Assembly: GCA_902623005.1 (NCBI GenBank)
Contig: CACNSC010000004.1
Coordinates: 58,439 to 122,438 of the forward strand
Length of the DNA stretch: 64,000 nucleotides
Direction of reading: 5' to 3'
From: an uncultured Coxiella sp.
Lineage (GTDB): Bacteria > Pseudomonadota > Gammaproteobacteria > Coxiellales > Coxiellaceae
In this document: piece after piece, positions 1 to 11,792 of the stretch
Position numbering within the stretch: the first letter of the stretch is position 1
How the letters are laid out: each line of letters starts with the position of its first letter
Notes under the pieces: model-generated
The model's input: only the letters and a program-made list of their open reading frames with translations
What the model was told of the DNA's origin: nothing
The model's database searches: none
Program-made: the position numbers and the translations under genes

Positions 1-845
1 GTTTTTATGTCATCAACCAATTTGAGATCCAGGGCTTGCGAACCATACCAGTGTTCACCCGTGGCAACTGTGCTCATGTCTAGGTCGGGTCGATACAGTG
101 CGATGTGTTGTTGAAACAATTCATGAGTTTTTTCTAATTCATTTTGTAACTTTTCGCGCCCTTCTGGAGTATTTTTACCAAATAAGGATAGTGTTCGTTT
201 GTATTGCCCAGCACTGATTTGTTCAAAATCAATCGCGTTTTTATCCAGCAATCGATTGAAGTTGGGTATTTGTGCAAGAACACCAATGGAGCCTACAATG
301 GCAAAAGGTGCAGCGATAATATGATCGGCAACAGCAGCCATCATGTAACCACCACTGGCAGCAACTTTATCAATTGCAACCGTTGTATGTATTTCTGCAG
401 CTTTAAGCCGTTGTATTTGGGAGCTAGCAAGGCCGTAACTATTGACTAAGCCGCCACCGCTTTGAAGCTTGATCAATACACGATCATTGTCTTTTTTACT
501 AAGAATTATGGCGGTAATCATCTCCCTGAAGCCATGAGTCTCGTTTGCATTGATGTCACCGTTAAAATTTAAAATAAAGAGACGGGCTTTGAGTGTTTTA
601 GATTTCTTTTTCTTAGAATTTTTTTCTGATTTATTGTTTTGTGATTTTTTCTTTACAGTTTCTTGGGTAATCAGCTCTTTTAAGTTAGAAAATTTTTCAT
701 TAATTTTTTTGATGCTGATCTTGCCTTGAGTTTTACCTTTATTAGTACCCACTAGTGCCAGAATGCCGGCCAAAAGAATTAAGATAGCGACAACAATTGT
801 CACAATTTTTGCAAGAAAAAAGATGTAGGCAGATAACAAACTCAT
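1..845 (-). CDS. sohB: SohB-type inner-membrane S49 serine peptidase (3' end cut by window)
   Basis: Read on the minus strand, the frame opens with ATG at 845 after an AAGGAAG ribosome site and runs off the left edge, giving about 281 N-terminal residues. There is an N-terminal membrane segment (residues about 8-33), a lysine- and serine-rich linker, then the S49 core: an LQSGGGLVNSYGLA stretch, the nucleophile serine in VAASGGYMMA, and a candidate general-base lysine in QYKRTLS. The family (signal peptide peptidase/SohB) cleaves peptides at the periplasmic face of the inner membrane by a Ser-Lys dyad. It lies 79 bases downstream of the FMN oxidoreductase gene on the same strand and may be cotranscribed with it. 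The C-terminus is not visible. Confidence 0.9.
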   Translation of the reverse strand, partial: MSLLSAYIFFLAKIVTIVVAILILLAGILALVGTNKGKTQGKISIKKINEKFSNLKELITQETVKKKSQNNKSEKNSKKKKSKTLKARLFILNFNGDINANETHGFREMITAIILSKKDNDRVLIKLQSGGGLVNSYGLASSQIQRLKAAEIHTTVAIDKVAASGGYMMAAVADHIIAAPFAIVGSIGVLAQIPNFNRLLDKNAIDFEQISAGQYKRTLSLFGKNTPEGREKLQNELEKTHELFQQHIALYRPDLDMSTVATGEHWYGSQALDLKLVDDIK

Positions 846-924
846 TGGTCTTCCTTATCAGTAGCTAGATAGTACTGGCCATGACTTTAGCACAGCCAGT
901 TAATGAGTAGAAGTTGAGAGCAAT

Positions 925-2505
925 TTAGGCAAATGACTCTGCGTTTGCACGTTGCCAGCAAATTTTATACTTAGGATGAATGTCATTAGACAATAGATTG
1001 CCAGGCTCAATAAAGTGAAAATACTCATCACAGGTTACTGATCCTGCATTCGGTGCTCTCATATGGATCATCTCAGGGCCGAGTTTGCTTGGGTGATCTG
1101 CACCCATCGCACCCAAGATGTCTCTGAAGTTTTTCACAGTATTTTTATGGAAATTCGCTACCTGTTGTGATTTTTGCTTGAGTTTGATTGCATAGGCGCG
1201 GTGTTTGTTAGTTGTTGCAACACCGGTTGGGCAGGTGTTAGTGTTGCAGCGCACAGATTGTACGCAGCCGATAGCAAATAACATGGGTCGTGCCATGTTG
1301 CAGGTATCGGCGCCTAATGCCATACGTTTGATAATATCAAACGAGCTGGTCACTTTTGCACTACTAATGATTCGAATATGTTGTTTGATGTTTGTACCGA
1401 CGAGGCAATTTTTCACAAAAGCAACGGCTTCGTCACCAGGGGTTCCAAGATGGTTTGTGTATTCAACGGGAGCGGCACCTGTACCACCTTCAGCGCCATC
1501 AACCGTAATAAAATCGGGGTAGATTTGTGTTTTCAAAATGGCTTTGCAAATGGATAAAAACTGGTGGTAATGGCCGATACAGATTTTGAATCCAATGGGT
1601 TTGCCTTGGGAAAGTTCACGAAGTTTTTGTACAAATAGCATCAATTCAATCGGTGTTGAGAAGGCGGTATGAACTGGAGGTGAGACGCAATCTTTACCCA
1701 TTTCAATGCCTCTGATTTCAGCGATCTCAGGAGTGATTTTCTGAGCCGGTAATACGCCACCGTGTGATGGTTTTGCACCTTGAGAAAGTTTGATTTCAAT
1801 CATCTTGACGGCATCTAATTGTGATTTGTCTTTAAAGGTTTCTGGATCAAAATTTCCTTTTTTGTCTCGGGTGCCGAAATAAGCAGTTCCCAGTTGCCAA
1901 ATTAAGTCACCTCCTTCAACTTGGTGATGCTTGCTTAGTCCGCCCTCGCCAGTATTATGCGCTATTCCAGCAAGCTTGGCGCCACGATTTAGTGTGCGAA
2001 TGGCTTTTGCACTCAAAGAGCCATAGCTCATTGCTGAGATGTTAATAATTGAAGCGCTGTATGGTTGTTTGCATTGTTCGTTACCAAATAAAACGCGTTC
2101 GCATTCTGCGGTTGTTTTTACTACGTTTAAGGAGTGTTGTGAGTATTGATAGCCAGATTGAGTGATCGATCGTTCCGTACCAAAGGGATGCGTATCCTCA
2201 GTATTTCGTGCCCTACGATAGACAAGCTCACGCAATTCACGCTCGTAAGGTTTACCGTTTGAGTTGCTCTCGACAAAGTATTGTTGAATTTCAGGACGTA
2301 TTGCCTCAAAGATAAAACGCAAGTGGCCAATAATGGGGTATAGCCTGAGGATATTGTTCGATGAGATAAGGTGATCGTACAGGCCGACCAATACCAAAAA
2401 GCCCATTGCAGCAATAAATAGCATACCCATTCCGGTATGTAGAAAGATTGCTATTCCGGCACAAAGTAGGAGAAAAACAATAAAAAACGGGATGAAGCGT
2501 GACAT
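925..2505 (-). CDS. Membrane-anchored FMN-binding glutamate synthase-like protein
   Basis: The protein has 526 residues. Two hydrophobic segments at the N-terminus (about 5-42) are followed by a domain matching the FMN-binding core of the glutamate synthase large subunit: NISAMSYGSLSAKAIRTLN, an NTGEGGLSKHH phosphate/substrate loop, GAEGGTGAAP, and a cysteine cluster around CNTNTCPTG like the 3Fe-4S ligands of GltB. It lacks the glutaminase domain and the C-terminal GXGXG domain of GltB, so it is a stand-alone synthase-domain protein of the type common in proteobacteria. The physiological substrate is not established. It sits between ispB and sohB on the same strand with gaps of 76 and 79 bases. 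Confidence 0.85.
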   Translation of the reverse strand: MSRFIPFFIVFLLLCAGIAIFLHTGMGMLFIAAMGFLVLVGLYDHLISSNNILRLYPIIGHLRFIFEAIRPEIQQYFVESNSNGKPYERELRELVYRRARNTEDTHPFGTERSITQSGYQYSQHSLNVVKTTAECERVLFGNEQCKQPYSASIINISAMSYGSLSAKAIRTLNRGAKLAGIAHNTGEGGLSKHHQVEGGDLIWQLGTAYFGTRDKKGNFDPETFKDKSQLDAVKMIEIKLSQGAKPSHGGVLPAQKITPEIAEIRGIEMGKDCVSPPVHTAFSTPIELMLFVQKLRELSQGKPIGFKICIGHYHQFLSICKAILKTQIYPDFITVDGAEGGTGAAPVEYTNHLGTPGDEAVAFVKNCLVGTNIKQHIRIISSAKVTSSFDIIKRMALGADTCNMARPMLFAIGCVQSVRCNTNTCPTGVATTNKHRAYAIKLKQKSQQVANFHKNTVKNFRDILGAMGADHPSKLGPEMIHMRAPNAGSVTCDEYFHFIEPGNLLSNDIHPKYKICWQRANAESFA

Positions 2506-2581
2506 GTTTATTCCTTTAAAAACATCAACTTTGATTATAAATTGATAGCAGGCTAACTGTAAAGTTTGTAGTCAGGCTGGC

Positions 2582-3565
2582 TTAGTAATTCCTTTGAAGG
2601 GCAAATTCAACCAGACCAGTCAGGCTAGTTTTGTACATGGAATTGGGAAGTGGTGTAACGGCTTGAATTGCTAATTTGGCATATTGCTCGGCTTGCTGGT
2701 AACAGTAATCAATCGCCTTGCTGGTTTGAATTAACTGAATGATGTCAGGCAGTGATTGCTCCGGCGTTTGTTCAATCGCTTTTTTGATTGTGTAATGCTG
2801 CTCGTCGTTGAGTGATTTAAGGGCATAAATTAGGGGTAGTGTCATCTTGCCATCTTTAAGATCGTCGCCAATATTTTTGCCTGTGTTGCTGGTTTCACCA
2901 GTATAATCCAGCAGATCGTCAATGATTTGAAAGCATAAGCCAAGATTACGACCGTAGTCGGCTAAGTTCTGTTGGTAAGGGGTGTCAATTGCTGCCGTTT
3001 CCGCAGAGGATTCAAAAAGCTTTGCTGTCTTTCTATAGATGATGTCATAGTAATCTGCTTCGGTGAGATCGATCTCATCGCGATTCATTAGCTGCAAAAC
3101 CTCACCTTCGGCAAGCATATTGGTGGTTGTGGCTAGAATGTGCATGATTCGATCATTTTTGAGTTCAGTCAGCATCTGAAAGGCGCGAGAATACAGAAAG
3201 TCACCAACAAGCACGCTAGCTGAATTACCCCAGACGCTATTGGCGGTCTGGTTGCCTCGTCTCAATCGGGACTCATCAACAACATCATCGTGTAATAAAG
3301 TTGCAGTATGAACAAATTCGATAATCGCTGCCAATAATAAATGATTATCTCCGAATGTATGACTGGTAGCTCGAGCGCTAAGAATGACGACTAAAGGTCG
3401 CAAACGTTTGGCGTTACCTTTTAGGATATGTTTGACCACCTCCTGAATCAGCGGAATTGGTGATTCTAACTTGGCGATGATGAGTTGATTAAGTTGCGCT
3501 AAATCTTCAGTGCAACTGGCTGTTAAGTCAGCTAATTTTGGCGGATGCTTAGAGATGATTTTCAT
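2582..3565 (-). CDS. ispB: Octaprenyl diphosphate synthase (all-trans polyprenyl synthase)
   Basis: The 327-residue protein belongs to the trans-prenyltransferase family. Both aspartate-rich motifs are present: LLHDDVVDESRLRRG (first, about residues 92-106) and DDLLDYTG (second), which bind magnesium and the allylic diphosphate. The family extends farnesyl diphosphate with isopentenyl diphosphate to make the ubiquinone or menaquinone side chain. It is divergent from rplU, which is the usual gammaproteobacterial arrangement (ispB/rplU-rpmA-obgE) and supports IspB rather than IspA. Chain length cannot be read from sequence alone. Confidence 0.93.
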   Translation of the reverse strand: MKIISKHPPKLADLTASCTEDLAQLNQLIIAKLESPIPLIQEVVKHILKGNAKRLRPLVVILSARATSHTFGDNHLLLAAIIEFVHTATLLHDDVVDESRLRRGNQTANSVWGNSASVLVGDFLYSRAFQMLTELKNDRIMHILATTTNMLAEGEVLQLMNRDEIDLTEADYYDIIYRKTAKLFESSAETAAIDTPYQQNLADYGRNLGLCFQIIDDLLDYTGETSNTGKNIGDDLKDGKMTLPLIYALKSLNDEQHYTIKKAIEQTPEQSLPDIIQLIQTSKAIDYCYQQAEQYAKLAIQAVTPLPNSMYKTSLTGLVEFALQRNY

Positions 3566-3571
3566 GACGCA

Positions 3572-3600
3572 ATCGTAGGAGCATCGCTGTAATCTGTCAA
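3572..3600 (-). promoter_or_regulatory. Candidate ispB promoter
   Basis: On the minus strand a perfect TTGACA (3600-3595) is followed by 17 bases and TACGAT (3577-3572). The -10 lies only 6 bases from the ispB ATG, so transcripts would start about at the start codon (leaderless). A second candidate -10, TATAAT, lies further upstream at 3624-3619, so the assignment is uncertain. Confidence 0.35.
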
Positions 3601-3658
3601 GGCAATAGCCTTACCGTCATTATAAATAAGATTATCGAAATCAGGAAGGTATAATTGC

Positions 3659-3687
3659 TTGATTGGGGCGACAAGATTCCGTACAAT
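3659..3687 (+). promoter_or_regulatory. Candidate sigma70 promoter of rplU-rpmA
   Basis: TTGATT (3659-3664), a 17-base spacer and TACAAT (3682-3687), about 40 bases before the rplU start codon. Spacing and hexamers fit a housekeeping promoter. Confidence 0.6.
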
Positions 3688-3727
3688 CCTGCGACTTATC
3701 TAAATCAGTAACACATGGGGAAGACTT

Positions 3728-4045
3728 ATGTACGCAATAGTTGCCAACGGCGGCAAACAATATCAAGTTGCTCAGGGCGACGTGGTCCGCTTGGAGAAAA
3801 TGACAGCCGAAGTAGGTCAGAAAATCGAGTTATCCAATGTCCTTATGATTTCAGACGGCGACCAGCAGCAGATTGGAACGCCTCACGTCGCTGGTGCAAC
3901 AGTAACCGTTGAAGTGATTGCACAAGATAGAGCAAAGAAAGTGCATATCATCAAATTCAAGCGCCGTAAGCATCATATGAAGCAAATGGGCCATCGACAA
4001 GACTACACAGCAGTTAAAGTCGTTGACATTGCTGTTTCGGCTTAA
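3728..4045 (+). CDS. rplU: 50S ribosomal protein L21
   Basis: The 105-residue protein starts MYAIVANGGKQYQV, the diagnostic N-terminus of bacterial L21, and has the usual length (about 103). A GGGGAAG ribosome site precedes ATG 3728. It contains the conserved KFKRRKHHMKQMGHRQ basic segment that contacts 23S rRNA. It is first in rplU-rpmA-obgE, divergent from ispB. Confidence 0.97.
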   Translation: MYAIVANGGKQYQVAQGDVVRLEKMTAEVGQKIELSNVLMISDGDQQQIGTPHVAGATVTVEVIAQDRAKKVHIIKFKRRKHHMKQMGHRQDYTAVKVVDIAVSA

Positions 4046-4098
4046 GTTTAATTTTTTTATTTAATATCAATAATTTAACAAGATGATAGAGGTAAATT

Positions 4099-4359
4099 AT
4101 GGCTCATAAGAAAGCAGGTGGTAGTACCCGTAATGGTCGCGATTCCAATCCTAAGTTTCTAGGTGTTAAGCATTTTGGTGGTGAATCGGTGATCCCAGGT
4201 AATATTATTGCCCGTCAGCGCGGTACACACTGGCATCCAGGAATTGGTGTGGGTATGGGTAGAGATCATACACTTTACGCTTTAGTCGCAGGAAAAGTGG
4301 TTTTTTCAAAAAAAGGTCCAAAGCAGCGCCGTACCGTTTCGGTAGAGAACGTGGGTTAA
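4099..4359 (+). CDS. rpmA: 50S ribosomal protein L27
   Basis: The 86 residues begin [19 protein letters not shown], the highly conserved N-terminal tail of L27 that reaches the peptidyl transferase centre. An AGAGG ribosome site lies before ATG 4099. It is cotranscribed with rplU (53-base gap) and followed by a terminator hairpin before obgE. Confidence 0.97.
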   Translation: MAHKKAGGSTRNGRDSNPKFLGVKHFGGESVIPGNIIARQRGTHWHPGIGVGMGRDHTLYALVAGKVVFSKKGPKQRRTVSVENVG

Positions 4360-4382
4360 TAAGCCGACTATTATTCTTTATA

Positions 4383-4415
4383 AAAGGCCTCATCTTTAAT
4401 GATGGGGCTTTTTTT
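4383..4415 (+). terminator. Rho-independent terminator after rpmA
   Basis: GCCTCATC at 4387-4394 pairs with GATGGGGC at 4401-4408 (one G-T wobble) around a 6-base loop, followed by seven Ts. It separates the ribosomal pair from obgE and may only partly terminate. Confidence 0.75.
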
Positions 4416-4427
4416 ATGCTGAGATGA

Positions 4428-5486
<1,059 letters not shown>

Positions 5487-5489
5487 TTG

Positions 5490-5531
5490 AAAACGCTCGT
5501 GTAATATCAGCGATATCGAACACGAGCGTTG
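5490..5531. terminator. Long hairpin between convergent obgE and rpsT
   Basis: AACGCTCGTGT near 5492-5502 pairs with ACACGAGCGTT near 5520-5530, and an inner ATATC/GATAT pair extends the stem. Its place between two convergent genes suits a bidirectional terminator, although the flanking T-runs are weak on both strands. Confidence 0.6.
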
Positions 5532-5540
5532 ATGTAATAA

Positions 5541-5810
5541 TTATGCGCTAGTCAGCTGTTTAAGCTTGGAGATTAAGCGACTCTTCAGACGAGATGCCTT
5601 GTTACGGTGAATAATGTTGTGACCTGAGGCAATGTCCATAATTTTGATGGCGTCTGCACAGGCTTTAGGAGCCGACTCTTTATCTTGGTTAGCGATAGCG
5701 CTCTGAGCCTTTTTCAGAAAAGTGCGCATTTTTGTACGCTGAGCCATGTTGTGATCTCTGCGCTTATCAGCTTGACGCGCTCTCTTTTTTGCTTGTGGGG
5801 AATTAGCCAA
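5541..5810 (-). CDS. rpsT: 30S ribosomal protein S20
   Basis: The 89-residue basic protein starts MANSPQAKKRARQADKRR and has the typical S20 length and composition (helical, lysine/arginine-rich). It is encoded divergently from murJ, the arrangement known from E. coli relatives where rpsT faces ribF/ileS. S20 binds 16S rRNA early in 30S assembly. Confidence 0.96.
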   Translation of the reverse strand: MANSPQAKKRARQADKRRDHNMAQRTKMRTFLKKAQSAIANQDKESAPKACADAIKIMDIASGHNIIHRNKASRLKSRLISKLKQLTSA

Positions 5811-5991
5811 AGGATACTCCAGTTAATGTACATGTGTTAATGAGAAGCTGCGAAATATGCCGGTTTTCAAACAATTTGTCAATGCAGTCTGGCGCATGAT
5901 TTGATTCCTTGTTTTGCATGAATGAGTTAGATAGCATAGCTAACATCTTGCAGGACGTTATGTAACGAAGTTTTCAGATGTTGCCCAAAGA

Positions 5992-7536
5992 ATGAGTAAA
6001 AAACTAGTCAAATCCACCGGTATTGTTGCCAGTATGACCATGGTTTCACGTGTCTTGGGCTTTGTTAGAGATGTTGCGCTTGCGGGTTTCTTTGGTGCAA
6101 GTGCGGGCTTTGATGCCTTTGTTATTGCATTTAAAATTCCCAATTTTTTCAGAAGGTTATTCGCAGAGGGCGCGTTTTCACAAGCATTTGTTCCGATTTT
6201 GACGGAGTACAAAGAGCAGCAACCAGCGCACGAGGTTGGGGCTTTTATCGGGAAGGTCGCCGGTACGCTATTATTCGCGTTGTGTGTGATTGTTTTGTTG
6301 GCTGAGTTGGCTGTTCCAGGCTTAATTGCTTTGTTTGCACCGGGTTTTTTGGGTCATCCGGAACGTTATCAGCTGTCTAAAACACTATTGGCAATCACTT
6401 TTCCTTATTTATTGCTGATATCAATGGCGGCTTTTGCCGGTGCGGTATTAAACACCTGGCAACGTTTTGCCATTCCGGCTCTCTCGCCCGTATTGTTGAA
6501 TGTTGCGATGATTGGTTCGGCTTTTGTTGGGGTGTTATTTTTTCATCAACCTATTTTTATCTTAGCAGCTGGTGTTCTAATTGGTGGTTTGATGCAGTGT
6601 GGGTTGCAGTGGGCTGCATTGTATCATCGTGGGCTGCTACCAAAATTGCAGTTCGATTTGAGAGATAGTGGTGTTTGGCGTGTGCTGAAAAAAATGGTGC
6701 CGGCATTGTTTGGTGTCTCAATTGCACAATTGGGGCTGCTTCTTGATGGATTTTTCGCCTCTTTTTTGCCTACTGGCAGTATCTCTTGGCTGTACTATTC
6801 GGATCGGCTGACTTTCCTGCCCCTGGGTGTGATTGGTGTTGCGTTAGCAACGGTTTCATTACCTAATTTATCGCGCCATTTTGCCAATCGCTCGGAGCGA
6901 GCGTATTCAAGCACTTTAGATTGGTCGTTGAGAACTTTGTTTCTAGTGGGGTTACCTGCAACGCTGGGTTTGTGTTTTCTATCTGGCCCTATTTTGGCAA
7001 CATTATTGTTACACGGAAAGTTCTTGGTGACTGATCTAATGATGGCAAAAATGAGCTTGGTGGCTTTCGCTTTTGGCTTGCCGGCGTTCATGTTGGTAAA
7101 ACTATTAGCGACGGCCTTTTACTCCCGTCAAGATATTCGGACGCCGGTCAAGATTGCAGCTTACGCACTTCTGGTTAATTTAGTGCTCAATATCATTTTA
7201 ATTTACCCCATGCGTCATGCTGGATTGGCATTAGCGACCTCGTTAGCCTCGTATTTCAATAGCGGTTACTTGCTATTAACGCTGGTACGAAGAGGACATT
7301 ATCAAGCCCGAGCTGGCTGGAAGAAATTTACTGTCAGGGCGTTATCGGCTAACGCGGTCTTGGTTTGTTTTGTATTGTGGTCAGCGGGTCCGATTCAGCA
7401 ATGGATTACCTGGAGTACTTGGACACGAAGTTGGCATCTATTGACTATTATCGCCTTTTCTTTGTGTCTCTATTTGGGAGCGTTGTGGGTGACCGGTTTG
7501 CGTTTGAATGATCTTAAGTTGGTGGAAAGTGAGTGA
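5992..7536 (+). CDS. murJ: Lipid II flippase MurJ
   Basis: The 514-residue polytopic membrane protein starts MSKKLVKSTGIVASMTMVSRVLGFVRD, matching the MurJ/MviN N-terminus. The signature around AFKIPNFFRRLFAEGAFSQA is intact. MurJ (MOP superfamily) flips the peptidoglycan precursor lipid II across the inner membrane. The ribosome site before ATG 5992 is weak, but the N-terminal match supports this start. It overlaps ribF by four bases, so the two are translationally coupled. Confidence 0.95.
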   Translation: MSKKLVKSTGIVASMTMVSRVLGFVRDVALAGFFGASAGFDAFVIAFKIPNFFRRLFAEGAFSQAFVPILTEYKEQQPAHEVGAFIGKVAGTLLFALCVIVLLAELAVPGLIALFAPGFLGHPERYQLSKTLLAITFPYLLLISMAAFAGAVLNTWQRFAIPALSPVLLNVAMIGSAFVGVLFFHQPIFILAAGVLIGGLMQCGLQWAALYHRGLLPKLQFDLRDSGVWRVLKKMVPALFGVSIAQLGLLLDGFFASFLPTGSISWLYYSDRLTFLPLGVIGVALATVSLPNLSRHFANRSERAYSSTLDWSLRTLFLVGLPATLGLCFLSGPILATLLLHGKFLVTDLMMAKMSLVAFAFGLPAFMLVKLLATAFYSRQDIRTPVKIAAYALLVNLVLNIILIYPMRHAGLALATSLASYFNSGYLLLTLVRRGHYQARAGWKKFTVRALSANAVLVCFVLWSAGPIQQWITWSTWTRSWHLLTIIAFSLCLYLGALWVTGLRLNDLKLVESE

Positions 7537-8459
7537 AAGTATTACGTAGTATACCCTATAAAACTCAATCGTATTTCAAACACGGTTCGGTGATAACCTT
7601 GGGAAGTTTTGATGGCTTACATTTAGCACACCGGCAATTGTTGCAGGAAACGATTACCTGCGCCAAACAACTGCGATTGCCTTCCGTGCTTCTTACCTTC
7701 CATCCGCACCCAAAAGATTTCTTTGCTGGTCGAGAGAGTCAAATTTGTTTGATGCGATTGCGTGAAAAATGGCTTGCTTTGCAACCTTACGCTCTTAATT
7801 TTCTGATTTCATTGCGCTTCAATCGTGCCATGGCCGAGCTACCTGCAATTGATTTCGTCAATCAGTATTTAGTCGACCGATTGAATGTGAAGATGGTTAT
7901 TGTTGGCGATGACTTTCGGTTTGGTGCCGCGCGCCAGGGCGATTTTAATCTATTGGCGTCATTGGGAGAGCAGTACGGTTTTGAGGTACGTCAAATCCCA
8001 TCAATGATGCTCAGTGGTATGCGAGTCAGTAGTACTCGAGTGCGTCAAGCATTAGTGGAAGGGGATTTGCCATTGGTGCAGCAATTGACGGGGCGTCATT
8101 ACAGTTTATACGGCCCCGTGGTTCATGGTGACCAGCGAGGACGGACATGGGGACTGCCAACAGCAAATATTCCATTATATCGATCTTTGTCGCCGCTCAC
8201 TGGGGTCTTTGTCGTTAGAATTCACGGCCCAGATTTTGTTGCCAACGGCGTAGCCAGTATTGGTTACCGTCCTGTCTTTGAATTAGAAAGGCCTTTGCTC
8301 GAGGTCTATATTCTAGATTTTTCTCGTGATATTTATGGCCAATATTTACGCATCGAGTTTCTGCATCAATTGAGGACTGAGTGGTCTTTTGATGACGTGG
8401 ATGGCCTAATTGCTCAAATTCATCAAGATGTAAAAGATGCTAGGGCCTGGCTATCATAA
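7533..8459 (+). CDS. ribF: Bifunctional riboflavin kinase/FAD synthetase
   Basis: The 308-residue protein has an N-terminal nucleotidyltransferase domain (TLGSFDGLHLAHRQLL, TFHPHPKDFF, VGDDFRFGAARQGD) and a C-terminal flavokinase domain (GPVVHGDQRGRTWGLPTANI; the PTAN motif binds ATP). It converts riboflavin to FMN and then FAD. It starts with GTG at 7533, overlapping the murJ stop as GTGA. In many relatives ileS-lspA follow ribF; here pyrG follows instead. Confidence 0.95.
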   Translation: MKVLRSIPYKTQSYFKHGSVITLGSFDGLHLAHRQLLQETITCAKQLRLPSVLLTFHPHPKDFFAGRESQICLMRLREKWLALQPYALNFLISLRFNRAMAELPAIDFVNQYLVDRLNVKMVIVGDDFRFGAARQGDFNLLASLGEQYGFEVRQIPSMMLSGMRVSSTRVRQALVEGDLPLVQQLTGRHYSLYGPVVHGDQRGRTWGLPTANIPLYRSLSPLTGVFVVRIHGPDFVANGVASIGYRPVFELERPLLEVYILDFSRDIYGQYLRIEFLHQLRTEWSFDDVDGLIAQIHQDVKDARAWLS

Positions 8460-8492
8460 TCCTGGTTTAAGTTTTTTCATGAGTATTACTGG

Positions 8493-8521
8493 TTGGGTAA
8501 CGCACTGAGTTCTCGTATAAT
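8493..8521 (+). promoter_or_regulatory. Candidate sigma70 promoter of pyrG
   Basis: TTGGGT (8493-8498), 17-base spacer, consensus TATAAT (8516-8521), 37 bases before the pyrG ATG. Confidence 0.65.
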
Positions 8522-8555
8522 CATCGCGTTTTATTCATTTCAAAGAGAAGAGTGA

Positions 8556-10172
<1,617 letters not shown>

Positions 10173-10330
10173 TTGGATTGATTGCTATCCTGCGTCTATC
10201 TCTGGCGATGACGTAGGAAGTGGTGGCTTAAAATTTGATGTTCCAAAAACAAATCTATAGTCTTATTAAATTGATTAGCTCAGTGATATTATCTCGTTAA
10301 GTGCTATTTTATCTCAAGGAAGATGGCTCA

Positions 10331-11677
10331 TTGATTAGTAAAGAGAATCGAAATTTGCATAAGTCGGATCTTATTGGCTATAAGGATTTTCTAGCTAATA
10401 CTCCCCTGTATGCTATTGCTTATGCGATGACATTTATACTTGGTAGCTATATATCACGGCAAACTAATGCAAGTTTTTATGGGGATTTTTCTTTAGCGAT
10501 CAGATTTCTTTTACTGGCGACACCTTTTTTTCTTTTAGGCTCAACTAGAGCTCTAGTAAAGTTTTTTTCTCAATATGCTGCAGAGGGAAATTACGAGGCT
10601 GCAGGGCAATTTCTAAAATGGAATATACGCATTATCTGTCGAATGTTTTTGCTATTCTGTCTGTTATGTATTTTGTGTTTTTCAATTGTATTTTATTTGA
10701 TTCATGCAAGATTTCAAAATATTTCTCATTTCCATCTAGCAGTTTATGTGCAGCTCATAGTACCTGTATTCTCTTTAACTATTTTGTTTGGCATGTATCT
10801 GCTAGCATTTCGCAGTGTGGCTATAGCAAATGTTATTTGTAATGCTGCTTTTAATATTGTTTGTTTTATTGGTTTTTTTATCTTATTTCATCTCAATTTT
10901 AATGAGAGTCATCTGACTATCTGGATGGCATTAACGATTGCTGTTAGCTCACTAATTTGTATGATTATCTCAGCCGGTATTCTGTTAATAAAATATGGTA
11001 AGCAGCTACGTGAGTATTTAGAAAATAGTCAAAGTGTGACTGCAAAGTTAAGTCGAGTATGGATGTCTTACTCTAGAGTGCTTTTGCTCAATACGGTGAT
11101 ATATGTCCTGATTCAGTTTATCGATTTGCTTATTGTTGAGCTTGTGAATAAGCATGGAGAAAAAAATGTTGGTTATTATAGTGCGATCTTAGTTATTTCA
11201 AATATGATCAATATGATTTCGAATATCGTTAGAAGCTTATTAACCCCGCGCTTATCTGTCGATATGCCACATACAGTCCATCAGAGAAATCTCAATTTAT
11301 CAAATAAATTTCAGTTGATATGTATACTGATGGGTTGCTTATTAATTAGTGTTTTCTCCAAGTATATTCTCGGTCTCTTTGGTGTTGATTATGTCGATAA
11401 AAGTCAGCTACTTATTATTTTTGTGGTTGGATCCGGATTGTCAGTTTTGCCATCTCTGTGTTATTTTGATCCGTTATATCATGGTTATCCAAAAGTATTA
11501 TTGATTCGAAATTTTTCGTACATCATTTTGGTGTTAGTCCTCTGTCCAGTCAGCTATTATTTTTATAATTTGATGGGCATGGTTTGGTGTATCGTCGCTA
11601 TAAAAAATATCACTAACTTTTTCTTGTTCTTTTACGTATCTAGACGAAGTCAACTCAAATACTTTTTTGTCATTTAG
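10331..11677 (+). CDS. MOP-type polysaccharide flippase-like membrane protein
   Basis: A polytopic membrane protein of about 448 residues with roughly 12-14 hydrophobic segments, and the spacing and short polar loops of Wzx/MATE-like lipid-linked sugar exporters (early ISRQTNASFYGDFSLAIRFL; late YFDPLYHGYPKVLL). A TTG at 10331 with AAGGA ten bases upstream looks better than an upstream in-frame GTG at 10301, which has no ribosome site. It is strikingly AT-rich compared with pyrG, and no glycosyltransferases adjoin it, so it looks acquired or orphaned. Family membership is from overall pattern; substrate unknown. Confidence 0.65.
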   Translation: MISKENRNLHKSDLIGYKDFLANTPLYAIAYAMTFILGSYISRQTNASFYGDFSLAIRFLLLATPFFLLGSTRALVKFFSQYAAEGNYEAAGQFLKWNIRIICRMFLLFCLLCILCFSIVFYLIHARFQNISHFHLAVYVQLIVPVFSLTILFGMYLLAFRSVAIANVICNAAFNIVCFIGFFILFHLNFNESHLTIWMALTIAVSSLICMIISAGILLIKYGKQLREYLENSQSVTAKLSRVWMSYSRVLLLNTVIYVLIQFIDLLIVELVNKHGEKNVGYYSAILVISNMINMISNIVRSLLTPRLSVDMPHTVHQRNLNLSNKFQLICILMGCLLISVFSKYILGLFGVDYVDKSQLLIIFVVGSGLSVLPSLCYFDPLYHGYPKVLLIRNFSYIILVLVLCPVSYYFYNLMGMVWCIVAIKNITNFFLFFYVSRRSQLKYFFVI

Positions 11678-11792
11678 GAATAAGCAGTTAAGTTTTGTGC
11701 TGGAGTTTTTTAATGTTTTTCACAGCTTGCTTTTAAAAAATCTTTACCATATATTCACATCAATAGTCGGAAAAGCTGTTTAGTCGATATTT

